Part shown: positions 17,648-26,726 of the stretch, one piece after another
Position numbering within the stretch: the stretch's first letter is position 1
Layout of the letters: each line of letters begins with the position of its first letter
DNA from: Canibacter zhoujuaniae
GTDB lineage: Bacteria > Actinomycetota > Actinomycetes > Actinomycetales > Microbacteriaceae
Assembly: GCF_011752015.1 (NCBI RefSeq)
Contig: NZ_JAAIKA010000002.1
Span: 248,001-312,000, forward strand
Length of the DNA: 64,000 nt
Direction: 5' to 3'
Made by a program: the position numbers and the translations under genes
Notes under the pieces: generated by a model
Databases searched by the model: none
What the model was told of the DNA's origin: nothing
Seen by the model: only the letters and a program-made list of their open reading frames with translations

Positions 17648-17911
17648 ATGGGCTTTTTAGCATGGATCGTGCTCGGTCTTATCGCTGGTGCGATTGCGAA
17701 ATTGATTATGCCGGGTAAGCAGGGCGGCGGGTTTTTTGTAACCCTCCTGCTTGGCGTTGTTGGCGCGCTAGTTGGCGGCTGGCTTGGCAGCCTCCTGTTC
17801 AACGCTGACCTGCAGAACTTCTGGTCATTCCAGACTTGGGCGCTCGCTATCGGCGGTTCGTTGGTAGTGCTGCTCGTTTGGGGTCTGATCACAGGCCGCA
17901 AGGGTCGCTAA
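17648..17911 (+). CDS. GlsB/YeaQ/YmgE-family membrane protein
   Basis: An 87-residue, very hydrophobic protein with about three membrane helices and the family's G-L-I-A-G-A-I-A-K-L-I-M-P-G-K near residue 10 and a second glycine-rich helix G-V-V-G-A-L-V-G-G-W-L-G near 36. Members are stress-induced in many bacteria and often lie near Asp23 genes. AAGGAG is 7 nt before the ATG. A terminator closes the operon 19 bases after the stop. Confidence 0.9.
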   Translation: MGFLAWIVLGLIAGAIAKLIMPGKQGGGFFVTLLLGVVGALVGGWLGSLLFNADLQNFWSFQTWALAIGGSLVVLLVWGLITGRKGR

Positions 17912-17930
17912 TTTAGCAGAACATATAAGT

Positions 17931-17964
17931 CTGCCCCGGGGTGTTAGCTCCGGGGCAGTTTTTT
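17931..17964 (+). terminator. Rho-independent terminator of the Asp23 operon
   Basis: CTGCCCCGG (17931-17939) pairs perfectly with CCGGGGCAG (17950-17958), followed by six T's at 17959-17964. Confidence 0.93.
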
Positions 17965-18763
17965 ATATATCGCGGTAAGAATCGAGACGCCTATCAAAGA
18001 TAGGGAAATTAGCTCGTGCCTCAGCAACTGCGAGCGGATCAAGCTGCGCTCGTACAACCTGCTCAGCTCGACTCTCTGCAGCAGCGATAATTTCACCTGT
18101 GGGAGAGATCACCATACTGTGACCGCTGAACTCGGTGCCGCTTTGCGTGCCGGTGCTGTCTGATCCGATCACAAACGACTGCTGCTCAATGGCGCGAGCT
18201 CGTAAAAGAGCGGCGCGGTGTGGTGCGCGCGAGAGAGCCCAAGCGGCAGAGTTAATAAACAGCTCCGCACCGCGGCGCCGCTGCTCGTCCCAGAGGCCGG
18301 CAAACCGTAAATCAAAACAGATATTTGTGGTGAGCTGTAGCCCTGACGAAAGCGTGAGGTTTTCTGGAATTGCTGAGCCCCGCTCGACGTAGTCTTTTTC
18401 GTTAGCAAACGGATGAATTTTGTCGTAGCAAAGGGAGGGAGCTTGCGCTTTTGTTCCGGGTTCATAAATAAGTGATGTGTTGCGCACACCGCCTGATGCA
18501 TCACGGGTTGTGATGCTGCCCAGGTGCACGGTGCAGTTTAGCTCTGTTGCAAGATTCGCCCCAAGCTCCTTAAGCTCTGCCGCAAACTCGTCAGCGTCAT
18601 GCGCATAGCGGTCAAAATTTAAAAACCCGGTTGCCCACAGCTCAGGCAGAACTATCAGGTTTGCGCCCGCCTGCGCACGGATAAGCTCTGTGACACGGGC
18701 GATCCGCGCCGCAACTGGTTCTGCGTCATCGCTGGCAACTTGCAGAACTCGAACATCAATCAT
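17963..18763 (-). CDS. Carbon-nitrogen hydrolase (nitrilase superfamily)
   Basis: A 266-residue amidase-type enzyme with the full Glu-Lys-Cys triad: Glu in V-L-P-E-L-W near residue 41, Lys in Y-D-K-I-H-P-F near 115, and Cys in T-N-I-C-F-D-L-R-F near 148. Sequence around the cysteine resembles omega-amidase and related metabolite-repair amidases, so a small cytosolic amide is the likely substrate; the exact one is unknown. AGGAGG lies 5 nt before the ATG. The gene is divergent from ychF. Confidence 0.88.
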   Translation of the reverse strand: MIDVRVLQVASDDAEPVAARIARVTELIRAQAGANLIVLPELWATGFLNFDRYAHDADEFAAELKELGANLATELNCTVHLGSITTRDASGGVRNTSLIYEPGTKAQAPSLCYDKIHPFANEKDYVERGSAIPENLTLSSGLQLTTNICFDLRFAGLWDEQRRRGAELFINSAAWALSRAPHRAALLRARAIEQQSFVIGSDSTGTQSGTEFSGHSMVISPTGEIIAAAESRAEQVVRAQLDPLAVAEARANFPIFDRRLDSYRDI

Positions 18764-18800
18764 TTATCCCTCCTCGGAGTTTATTTTAGCGACAGCAGAC

Positions 18801-18806
18801 TAGAAT
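18801..18806 (+). promoter_or_regulatory. -10 box of ychF, leaderless type
   Basis: TAGAAT ends 6 nt before the GTG start of ychF; no ribosome-binding site is present. Confidence 0.6.
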
Positions 18807-18812
18807 AGGTGC

Positions 18813-19904
18813 GTGGCTTTAACAATCGGTATCGTAGGTCTTCCAAATGTCGGCAAGTCAACGCTTTTTAATGCGCTGACCAGGAATAATGTGCTCGCTG
18901 CGAACTATCCTTTCGCAACGATTGAGCCAAATATCGGCGTGGTAAACCTGCCTGATGCGCGCCTTAATAAGCTGGCTGAGATTTTCGGCAGCGAGCGTAT
19001 TCTGCCAGCGCCTGTGTCTTTCGTTGATATCGCGGGTATCGTGCGGGGCGCGAGTGAGGGTGAGGGGCTTGGAAATCAGTTCCTTGCAAACATTCGGGAA
19101 GCCGATGCGATTGCGCAGGTTGTGCGTGGCTTTGCAGATGACGACGTTGTGCATGTTGATGGGCGGGTCGACCCGGCGAGCGACATGGAGACCATCAACA
19201 CCGAGTTAGCCCTGGCAGACCTGCAGACCCTCGAAAAAGCGATCGTTCGTTATGAAAAAGAGGTGAAGGCAAAGAAACTCGACCCGACCGTGCTGGAGAC
19301 AGCCCGTGAGGCAGTTGCTATACTCAGCGAGGGCAAAATGCTCTCTGCATCAGAGCTTGACCTTGACCCAATTCGAGAACTTGGCCTACTAACCGCAAAG
19401 CCTTTCTTATACGTTTTTAACGTTGATGAGACCGTGCTCACCGATAAGGCACGTCATGACGAGCTGGCAGCGCTCGTGGCGCCGGCGAAGGCGATTTTCT
19501 TGGATGCCAAGCTTGAGAGCGAGCTTGTCGGGTTAGATGAGGCTGATGTGCAAGAGCTGCTCGAATCTGTTGGGCAGGAGGAGAGCGGTCTGGATCAGCT
19601 CGCGCGTGTGGGGTTTGAGACCCTCGGCCTGCAGACCTACCTCACAGCAGGCCCGAAAGAAGCCCGTGCCTGGACAGTGAAGAAGGGTGCGACCGCGCCG
19701 CAAGCAGCGGGTGTGATCCACACCGATTTTGAGAAGGGCTTTATTAAGGGCGAGATCGTGTCGTTTGACGATCTCGTTGCCGCCGGCTCAATGGCTGAGG
19801 CAAAAGCAGCGGGCAAAGTGCGCCTTGAGGGCAAAGACTATATTATGCGCGACGGTGACGTATGCGAGTGGCGGCACGGCAATGTTTCCGGCGGAAAGAA
19901 GTAG
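18813..19904 (+). CDS. ychF: Redox-regulated ATPase YchF
   Basis: Obg-related P-loop ATPase of the TRAFAC class that associates with ribosomes and affects translation and oxidative-stress responses. Motifs: G-L-P-N-V-G-K-S-T at residues 8-16, [10 protein letters not shown] near 70, a coiled-coil hairpin around 130-165, N-V-D-E in place of the usual N-K-x-D specificity motif near 205, and the C-terminal TGS domain. The N-V-D-E substitution is characteristic of the ATP-preferring YchF family. The 363-residue length is standard. The start is GTG. Confidence 0.96.
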   Translation: MALTIGIVGLPNVGKSTLFNALTRNNVLAANYPFATIEPNIGVVNLPDARLNKLAEIFGSERILPAPVSFVDIAGIVRGASEGEGLGNQFLANIREADAIAQVVRGFADDDVVHVDGRVDPASDMETINTELALADLQTLEKAIVRYEKEVKAKKLDPTVLETAREAVAILSEGKMLSASELDLDPIRELGLLTAKPFLYVFNVDETVLTDKARHDELAALVAPAKAIFLDAKLESELVGLDEADVQELLESVGQEESGLDQLARVGFETLGLQTYLTAGPKEARAWTVKKGATAPQAAGVIHTDFEKGFIKGEIVSFDDLVAAGSMAEAKAAGKVRLEGKDYIMRDGDVCEWRHGNVSGGKK

Positions 19905-19914
19905 GCGGGCGCAC

Positions 19915-19950
19915 TGCCTCACACCATGCGCAGTCACCCTCGTTGAGGCA
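19915..19950. terminator. Inverted repeat between ychF and fadH
   Basis: TGCCTCA (19915-19921) and TGAGGCA (19944-19950) flank a 22-base loop between two convergent genes. It is a weak terminator candidate. Confidence 0.35.
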
Positions 19951-19965
19951 CAACCGCAAACAGGA

Positions 19966-22020
19966 TCACAGTGCGGCGCCCAACTCAGTGCCCTGGCGGA
20001 TCGCGCGTTTTGCGTCTAGCTCGCTAGCTGTGTGCGCGCCACCGATTAAGTGATACTTAACTCCGGCTGCGTCGAGACTGTCTGCCAGCAGGCGATTTGT
20101 TTCCTGCCCTGTGCACAACACAATTGTGTCGGCTTCGAGCAGACGCTCTGCACCATCGATCCGTGCCCGGAGACCGGCCTCTTCTATCGCGAGGTATTCA
20201 ACCCCGCCGTACAGCTGCACGCCACGCTGCTGCAGCTCTGCACGATGAATCCAGACGGTTGTTTTACCCAGCCGCGCCCCCGGCTTCCCGCTGCTGCGCT
20301 GTAAAATCGTCACCTGCCGCGGCACGGCACTGCGCGACGCTGGTCGGGTGAGTGCGCCCCGTGCGCGATACTCAGGGTCAACGCCCCAGTCGCGCAGAAA
20401 CGCCGCAGTTGCTTCCGGGCTCTCACTGCTTGAAGCGTAATCAGAATCACCGTCGGACGCTGTCAGAAAAAGTGCGGTATCAAAACCGATCCCACCGGCA
20501 CCAAGAATCAGCGCCCGACGCCCAACCGGCGCACCATCGCGGAGCACGCTGAGATAGCTCTTCACATGCGGGAGATCAACCCCGGGCAGCTCAGGTCTGC
20601 GCGGGGTAACACCGGTCGCAAGCACCACCTCATCAAAACCGCCCTGCGTTAATGATGCGGCGCTGACCTCACATCCAAGTTTTACGGTTACCCCGTGTGC
20701 TGCAAGCTGTGTCTTAAAGTATCTGAGTGTTTCGGCAAACTCCGTCTTACCCGGAATTTGCATCGCAATGTTGAGTTGGCCGCCGATCTTCGTGTCACTG
20801 TCAAACAGTGTGACACGGTGCCCCCGCTGGGCGAGAGTGACTGCGCATGACAGCCCGGCGGGCCCGGCCCCCACCACGGCAACATGTTTTGTTTTAACTG
20901 CTGGAGCAATAACAAGCTCTGTTTCTCGCCCCGCACGTGGGTTTACCAAACACGAAGCGGGTTTGCCGCTGAAAACATGATCTAGGCAGGCCTGGTTGCA
21001 GGCGATGCAGGTATTGATGTGGTGCGCACGGCCGGCACTGGCTTTCTGCACAAACTGCGGATCGGCGAGAAAAGGGCGTGCCAGGGTGACCGCGCTCGCA
21101 GCTGTGTCTGCCAAAATTTTTTCAGCCAAGTCGGGGGTGTTGATCCGGTTCGTTGCTGAGACCGGAATTGTTACCGCGCGTGCCACGCGGTCTGTTATCC
21201 AAGTAAATGCGCCGCGCGGCACAGTTGTCGCAATGGTTGGCACCCGAGATTCATGCCACCCGATGCCGGTGCCGAGCATATCTGCTCCGGCCGCTTCAAT
21301 TTTGCGTGCCAGTTCCAGCATCTCTGCAAACTCTGAGCCGTCTGCAACCAGGTCGAGCATTGAAAGTCTGAAGATTATTGCGAAATCGTCTCCCACTTCC
21401 TCTCGCACCCGCCGCACAATCTCAACCGCGAAGCGGTGTCGCTTGGCGGCGGATCCACCCCACTCGTCGGTGCGCTGATTGGTGCGGGGAGCTAGGAACT
21501 GGTTGATGAGATACCCCTCAGATCCCATAATTTCGACCCCGTCGTAGCCGGCTAGCTGCGCAAGTTTTGCCGCGCGCGCAAAATCTGCGATTGTGGCAGT
21601 AATTTCTTCTGCGCTCAGCTGCCGCGGAGTTAATGGGCTAATGGGTGCTTGGATCGCCGACGGGGCAACCAGTTCTGTGTGCGCTCCGTAGCGGCCGGCG
21701 TGCAGCAGCTGTGCGGCGATAAGCCCACCCGCGTTGTGCACCGCTGTTGTGATTGTGCGATGCTGGTGCGCTGCAGCCTCAGTGTCTAGCACTGTGCCGT
21801 CAGCGGTGAGACGCCCGGCTGAATTCGGTGCGATGCCGCCGGTGATGATGAGAGCGGCACCGCCAGCGGCGCGTTCGGCGTAGAAAGCAGCCATTCGCTG
21901 CAGACCATCAGACTGCTCTTCGATGCCTAAGTGCATAGAGCCCATAATGACGCGATTTTTTAGCTGCAGTGCGCCAACTTTGAGGGGTGACAGCAGGTGT
22001 GGATACATCGCCGTAGACAT
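19966..22020 (-). CDS. fadH: 2,4-dienoyl-CoA reductase (NADPH), FadH type
   Basis: Iron-sulfur flavoenzyme that reduces 2,4-dienoyl-CoA intermediates of unsaturated fatty-acid oxidation. Residues 1-360 form the Old Yellow Enzyme barrel (M-G-S-M-H-L-G near 28; G-S-E-G-Y-L-I-N-Q near 163). A 4Fe-4S cluster motif C-I-A-C-N-Q-A-C with a fourth cysteine in A-S-C-L-V-N-P follows near 335-353. Then come an FAD-type site V-A-V-V-G-A-G-P-A-G-L near 375 and an NAD(P)-type site L-G-A-G-G-I-G-F near 520. I chose the ATG at 22020; an earlier one at 22044 has no better support. Other fused enal reductases share this layout. Confidence 0.88.
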   Translation of the reverse strand: MSTAMYPHLLSPLKVGALQLKNRVIMGSMHLGIEEQSDGLQRMAAFYAERAAGGAALIITGGIAPNSAGRLTADGTVLDTEAAAHQHRTITTAVHNAGGLIAAQLLHAGRYGAHTELVAPSAIQAPISPLTPRQLSAEEITATIADFARAAKLAQLAGYDGVEIMGSEGYLINQFLAPRTNQRTDEWGGSAAKRHRFAVEIVRRVREEVGDDFAIIFRLSMLDLVADGSEFAEMLELARKIEAAGADMLGTGIGWHESRVPTIATTVPRGAFTWITDRVARAVTIPVSATNRINTPDLAEKILADTAASAVTLARPFLADPQFVQKASAGRAHHINTCIACNQACLDHVFSGKPASCLVNPRAGRETELVIAPAVKTKHVAVVGAGPAGLSCAVTLAQRGHRVTLFDSDTKIGGQLNIAMQIPGKTEFAETLRYFKTQLAAHGVTVKLGCEVSAASLTQGGFDEVVLATGVTPRRPELPGVDLPHVKSYLSVLRDGAPVGRRALILGAGGIGFDTALFLTASDGDSDYASSSESPEATAAFLRDWGVDPEYRARGALTRPASRSAVPRQVTILQRSSGKPGARLGKTTVWIHRAELQQRGVQLYGGVEYLAIEEAGLRARIDGAERLLEADTIVLCTGQETNRLLADSLDAAGVKYHLIGGAHTASELDAKRAIRQGTELGAAL

Positions 22021-22083
22021 AGCAATAGTCTGCCAGAGATGCACCGCTTAAGTTTCGGTACCCTTGATTGGAAGGGATGTGAG

Positions 22084-22722
22084 ATGAGAATTTTGGTTAC
22101 AGGCTTTGATCCGTTTGATGGGGAAGAGATTAACCCGGCGCGGGAGGCGGTGTTTGCGCTGCCTGATGAAATAGCTGGAGCAGCAATCATTAAAGCCGAG
22201 GTGCCGACAGAGTTTATGCAGTCAACGATTTTGATGCGGGAGCTTATTGCGCAGCACAGCCCGGATATTGTGCTGTGTGTCGGGCAGGCCGGTGGCATCT
22301 CGGGTCTTAACGCAGAGCGGGTGGCGATAAATCTTCAAGATGCGCGAATTCCTGACAATGCTGGATACGCGCCGCTGGATGCACCCGTTATCGCAGATGG
22401 GCCTGCCGCCTATTTTGCAACACTCCCGGTCAAGGCAATGGTGCGGGCAGCCCGGGAAGCGGGGCTTGCAGCACAGGTTTCGTACAGTGCGGGCACATTT
22501 GTCTGCAACCACCTAATGTATGTCGCACTGCACGAACTACGGGCACGCCCTGACGTAAGAGCGGGGTTTGTGCATATTCCATACCTACCTGAGCAGGTTG
22601 CGAAGCGTCCCGGTGTGCCTGCGATGCCCTTGGCAGAAACTGTGCGTGGGCTGTCTGCGATGATTAGTGCGGCTGTCGGGTTTGAAAAGGATCTGGAAGT
22701 GTCTGAGGGCGCCCTCAACTAG
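22084..22722 (+). CDS. pcp: Pyroglutamyl-peptidase I
   Basis: Cysteine peptidase that removes N-terminal pyroglutamate from peptides in the cytosol. The triad is visible: Glu78 in L-N-A-E-R-V-A, Cys141 in S-A-G-T-F-V-C-N-H, and His164 in G-F-V-H-I-P-Y-L-P-E-Q. The opening T-G-F-D-P-F is the usual substrate-loop start. I chose the ATG at 22084 because it gives the canonical M-R-I-L-V-T-G-F-D-P-F start; an upstream ATG at 21997 would overlap fadH. The length of 212 residues is normal. The 3' end overlaps hrpA by 8 bases. Confidence 0.95.
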   Translation: MRILVTGFDPFDGEEINPAREAVFALPDEIAGAAIIKAEVPTEFMQSTILMRELIAQHSPDIVLCVGQAGGISGLNAERVAINLQDARIPDNAGYAPLDAPVIADGPAAYFATLPVKAMVRAAREAGLAAQVSYSAGTFVCNHLMYVALHELRARPDVRAGFVHIPYLPEQVAKRPGVPAMPLAETVRGLSAMISAAVGFEKDLEVSEGALN

Positions 22723-25700
22723 CCGGTGAGAGCTCAGCGATCGCCCTCCGAATGCGCTGTGGTGACACTTTTTCTGCTGTGCCGAGCTGCTGGGCAAAAA
22801 GACTGACGCGCAATTCTTCCAGCTGCCAGCGAATGCTACGAAGCGAGTGTGGTGCTGCATCCTTAAGGGGGAGTGTGCCGCCCGCTTTAATGAATTCTGC
22901 TGTGACAGCCTCGATCTCGTTTTGGTTTGCTCGGTCGCGCCCCGGGTTGGCCGCGAGTTGCTCTAGACGAAACTCGATTGCCTTTAAATAAGTGACAAGT
23001 CGTGGCAACCGCAGCACCCCGATGTTGCTAATGAAGCCTTTGCCCCGCTGGCTGGCGAAGTAGAGCTGCCCCAGTTGGGTAGCGGCATCAGATACTTGGC
23101 TGAGCACGGTAAGACTCTTTGCGCTATTAATCGCCTGTTTTGCTGCGCGAGCAGCGTCAGCAATCTTAACAACAACCGAAATTAGCGAGTAACTGTCTGC
23201 TAAAACCCTGCCTGCAAAATTTTGAGTTGCTTTGTCAAAATCTGCCTGCGTATAGATAAGCCCATCACCGTTCGCGCTGGCATCTATCGCTGCCTGCTCG
23301 GCAATAGCTAGGGCGATGTCGGCGATCAGATCATCTAGAGAATTGTAGGGGCTCTGGGCGAGCAAAAGTTTTTCTTGTTGTGTTAGGTGCTCGCGAATGT
23401 AACTGCCCAGCGGCGGGCTAGACAACGCTATTAGGCGACGCACTCCGAGACGGTGCTGTGCCTTGGCAGTTTGTTTATCGGCTGCTAAGCCCAGGTCAAC
23501 ACTTTTGCCCTTATCGATCAGGCACGGGTACGCGCGCACGGATCCCGCCGCTCGTGCACGCGCCTGCGAGAACTTCGCGTCCAGAAATTCTGGAATGGTG
23601 TTGTCGGGCTTAAGGGTTGGCCAAGCGGTGAGGTGCTGCTGTTCTAAAGCCTGCTTTGGCAGTTCGCGCTGCGCAACCGCAGCAACGTTTTTCGTTGCAG
23701 AGCTTTGATGCTTATTTTGAAGCTCCGCGAGGTTTTTACTGGTTTCGAGTGTGCGCCCGCGTGCGTCAACTACACGGAAGGTCGGTCTGAGGTGCGAAGG
23801 CAGCCGGTCGAGATCAAAGTCGTCGGCTGTCACAGGCACTGAAGCGCGACGCCGAATTTCTTTTGCGAGAGCAGCGGTTAACGCCTGTTGTGAGTCTCCG
23901 GTGATCTCGCCGCTTGTTGCATCGAGTAAAACAGTAGCCCACTGGTTTGCGGGCACAACGTGTTTGCGAATTGGTTTCGGAAGAGTTTTGATAAGCGCTG
24001 CGACAAGCTCGTGACGGAGCCCCGGCACCAGTTTTTCAAATGCTGACTCGTCTAGGCGAGGCAGCAGCGGCAGCGGGACAGTCACGGTCACGCCATCGTC
24101 GCTTGCGCCGGGCTCAAAACGATACTTCAACCCCAGCTGTTGGTCTCCAAACTGCCAAACGCGTGGAAAATCTAGGCTGGCTGCTGCCGCCGTGGTTTGT
24201 GCTGCAGCAGAGATTAAATCTGCTTTGCTCAGGTGCAGAAACTTGGGCTCACGTTTTTTTGTTTTACCCCACCAGGTATTAAAGTCTGTTGCTGAGGTTA
24301 TAAAGTCGGGAATGCGTTCATCGTAGAAAGCATAAACGGCTGTTTCATCACCCACCAGACCGCGCTGTCGGGTTTGTTCTTCAAGCTGCTCTAACTCACG
24401 GCGCAGCGCATGATTGTGTCTGTCAAAAGTGTGCTGTTCACGCCAATCGCCCGCAACAAGCGCCTCACGTATAAAGAGTTCCCGTGCTAGCCTGCGGTCA
24501 AACTTGGAAAGCTGCACGCGTCTGCGGCCTACAATCGGCACCCCAAAGAGGGTTACTTTCTCATATGCGATAGCGCTACCGCGGCTCGCACTCCAGGTGG
24601 GCTCGCTAATTGAGCTTTTGGCTAGTGAGCCGGCAAGTGATTCTGCCCATGCCGGATCAATTTTCGCATTCATGCGTGCGAACAAGCGGCTGGTTTCTAC
24701 TAGCTCGACCGCCATCACAAAATCGGGTGGGTTTTTTGCGAGCACGGAACCGGGGAAGATCGTGAAGCGGGTGCCGCGTGATCCGAGATATTCACTGCCG
24801 CGAGTTTGCTTATGGCCGTTGTTGCGACCGCGTGCAGCAAGCTTTGCGCGCTCTGTCTTGCCGCTGCCAAGCTCAGTGCGCACCCCGAGGTGTGAGAGCA
24901 GCCCCGCTAGCGCACAGTAGAGCACCAGCTCGCTGGCTGTGCCCGGCGCTGTGGGATGCTTCTCGCGCAGGTTTTTTGGAAGTTCGATGTCGCGGCATGC
25001 CTGCTCGAGCTGCCGCACAAGATCAAACCACTCCCGCACCCGCACAACATTTAAAAATTCACTCTTCAGCTGGCGTCTAAACGCGCTCGATCCTTGGGAT
25101 GCTTGCGCCTCTCGCAGATGGTCATACAAATTCAGTAGGGTGTGCAGATCGCCGAGCGGATCCTTAAAACGCGCGTGCAGGCTATCTGCCTTTGCGCGCT
25201 GCTCTTCCGGCCGTTCGCGCACGTCAGGGATCGTCAGCCCGGCAACAAGCGGCAAAACACGATCGAGCACACCGTAACGCTTAGCCTCAATCACCATGCG
25301 CGCATAGCGTGGCTCGAGCGGCAGCCGGGCGATTACCCGCCCGACAGGAGTGATGCTTTTGCCTTGCAGTGCTCCGATTTCTGACAGCAGCGCGAGCCCA
25401 TCACGGACACCGCGCGGGTCTGGGGGAGTGAGAAAGGGGAATTTGCGCACCTCACCCAGACGCAGTGACAGCATCTGCAGCAGCACAGAGGCGAGCCCGG
25501 TGCGCAGAATTTCTGGGTCGCTAAACTCCGGGCGGCTAAGAAAATCTGCTTCGCTATAGAGGCGGATCGTGATGCCGGGGGAAGTGCGCCCGGCGCGCCC
25601 GGCGCGCTGCGTCGCGCTCGCCTTAGCAACAGCCTCAATTGGGAGTCGTTGCACTTTAGATTTGCTCGAGTAGCGCGAGATACGAGCGGCGCCTGAATCG

Positions 25701-26638
25701 ATAACCGCGGTGACTCCGGGCACTGTCAGCGATGTTTCAGCAACATTGGTTGCGAGCACAACGCGCCGCACTCCAGGAGCAGTGGGAGAGAACACACGAT
25801 GCTGGTCTGCAGCCGACAGCCGCCCATAGAGCGGCAGCACCTCAAGCGTGCGCCCGGCCGGCAGTGATTTAAAACGACCCTGCAGCGCATCTGCGGCATC
25901 ACGAATATCGCCCTCACCGGCCAAAAACACGAGAATGTCGCCGGGTGTTTCGGGAAGGAGCTCGGCGACCGCATCGCAAATACCTTCGTGTAGATCACGT
26001 TCGGTGCGTAAAGTTTTGCCTTCAGTGGTTTGTGTCACCGTAATTAGCGGACGATAGCGCACTTCTACGGGATAGGTGCGCCCAGAAACAGAAATAATCG
26101 GCGCGTCATTAAAGTGCGCAGCAAAAGATTCTGGATCGATTGTTGCCGAGGTTATGATGACCTTCAGGTCGGGGCGCTTGGGCAGCAGCGTCTTTAAATA
26201 GCCGAGCAGGAAGTCTATGTTTAAGGAGCGTTCATGCGCTTCGTCGATGATAATCGTGTCGTAGCGCTTTAACAGGCGATCGTGATGAATTGCATTGAGC
26301 AAAATACCGTCTGTCATCAGTTTGATGCGTGTCTCAGCGTTTGATTTATCGGTAAACCGCACTTGGTAACCGACGGTTTTGCCGAGTTCTGATCCGAGCT
26401 CTTCAGCTATGCGTTCAGCGACTGCGCGAGCTGCGATGCGGCGAGGTTGGGTGTGCGCAATAGCCTTGCGCCCGAGAGAGAGGGCAATCTTTGGCAGCTG
26501 CGTTGTTTTGCCGGAGCCGGTTTCACCCGCCACAATAACGACCTGATGCGCGCTAATTGCTTTGCTTATTTCGTCGCGCATGCCTGAGACCGGCAGGTGC
26601 TCCGGAAACTCGATTACCTCTGCGCGTGCTCGATTCAT
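22715..26638 (-). CDS. hrpA: ATP-dependent RNA helicase HrpA
   Basis: DEAH-box helicase of 1307 residues, involved in RNA processing and ribosome rescue in other bacteria. Motifs: Walker A G-E-T-G-S-G-K-T-T-Q near residue 37, D-E-A-H near 134, S-A-T-I near 163, and Q-R-A-G-R-A-G-R near 338. HA2 and OB domains follow, and then the long C-terminal DUF3418 region typical of HrpA. I chose the ATG at 26638; the frame is open further upstream, but the extra 68 residues lack homology and would overlap the divergent reductase gene. Confidence 0.93.
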   Translation of the reverse strand: MNRARAEVIEFPEHLPVSGMRDEISKAISAHQVVIVAGETGSGKTTQLPKIALSLGRKAIAHTQPRRIAARAVAERIAEELGSELGKTVGYQVRFTDKSNAETRIKLMTDGILLNAIHHDRLLKRYDTIIIDEAHERSLNIDFLLGYLKTLLPKRPDLKVIITSATIDPESFAAHFNDAPIISVSGRTYPVEVRYRPLITVTQTTEGKTLRTERDLHEGICDAVAELLPETPGDILVFLAGEGDIRDAADALQGRFKSLPAGRTLEVLPLYGRLSAADQHRVFSPTAPGVRRVVLATNVAETSLTVPGVTAVIDSGAARISRYSSKSKVQRLPIEAVAKASATQRAGRAGRTSPGITIRLYSEADFLSRPEFSDPEILRTGLASVLLQMLSLRLGEVRKFPFLTPPDPRGVRDGLALLSEIGALQGKSITPVGRVIARLPLEPRYARMVIEAKRYGVLDRVLPLVAGLTIPDVRERPEEQRAKADSLHARFKDPLGDLHTLLNLYDHLREAQASQGSSAFRRQLKSEFLNVVRVREWFDLVRQLEQACRDIELPKNLREKHPTAPGTASELVLYCALAGLLSHLGVRTELGSGKTERAKLAARGRNNGHKQTRGSEYLGSRGTRFTIFPGSVLAKNPPDFVMAVELVETSRLFARMNAKIDPAWAESLAGSLAKSSISEPTWSASRGSAIAYEKVTLFGVPIVGRRRVQLSKFDRRLARELFIREALVAGDWREQHTFDRHNHALRRELEQLEEQTRQRGLVGDETAVYAFYDERIPDFITSATDFNTWWGKTKKREPKFLHLSKADLISAAAQTTAAAASLDFPRVWQFGDQQLGLKYRFEPGASDDGVTVTVPLPLLPRLDESAFEKLVPGLRHELVAALIKTLPKPIRKHVVPANQWATVLLDATSGEITGDSQQALTAALAKEIRRRASVPVTADDFDLDRLPSHLRPTFRVVDARGRTLETSKNLAELQNKHQSSATKNVAAVAQRELPKQALEQQHLTAWPTLKPDNTIPEFLDAKFSQARARAAGSVRAYPCLIDKGKSVDLGLAADKQTAKAQHRLGVRRLIALSSPPLGSYIREHLTQQEKLLLAQSPYNSLDDLIADIALAIAEQAAIDASANGDGLIYTQADFDKATQNFAGRVLADSYSLISVVVKIADAARAAKQAINSAKSLTVLSQVSDAATQLGQLYFASQRGKGFISNIGVLRLPRLVTYLKAIEFRLEQLAANPGRDRANQNEIEAVTAEFIKAGGTLPLKDAAPHSLRSIRWQLEELRVSLFAQQLGTAEKVSPQRIRRAIAELSPAS

Positions 26639-26714
26639 AACACTAATAAGCGTACCGGGAGGAGCTATGACTTTATGAGCGCTGCAATTCAGGCTTGTGC
26701 CAGAGAGATTTAGG

Positions 26715-26720
26715 TAGCTT
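26715..26720 (+). promoter_or_regulatory. -10 box of the aldo/keto reductase gene, leaderless type
   Basis: TAGCTT ends 6 nt before the ATG at 26727; no ribosome-binding site is present. Confidence 0.45.
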
Positions 26721-26726
26721 GGAATT

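Noticed and set aside
20996-21478. Open frame antisense to fadH
   Set aside because: Shadow of the fadH codon pattern; no recognisable domain.
26667-26678. Tiny ATG frame after GGGAGGAG at 26659-26664
   Set aside because: It encodes only a few codons before a stop and gives no evidence of a leader peptide linked to the reductase gene.
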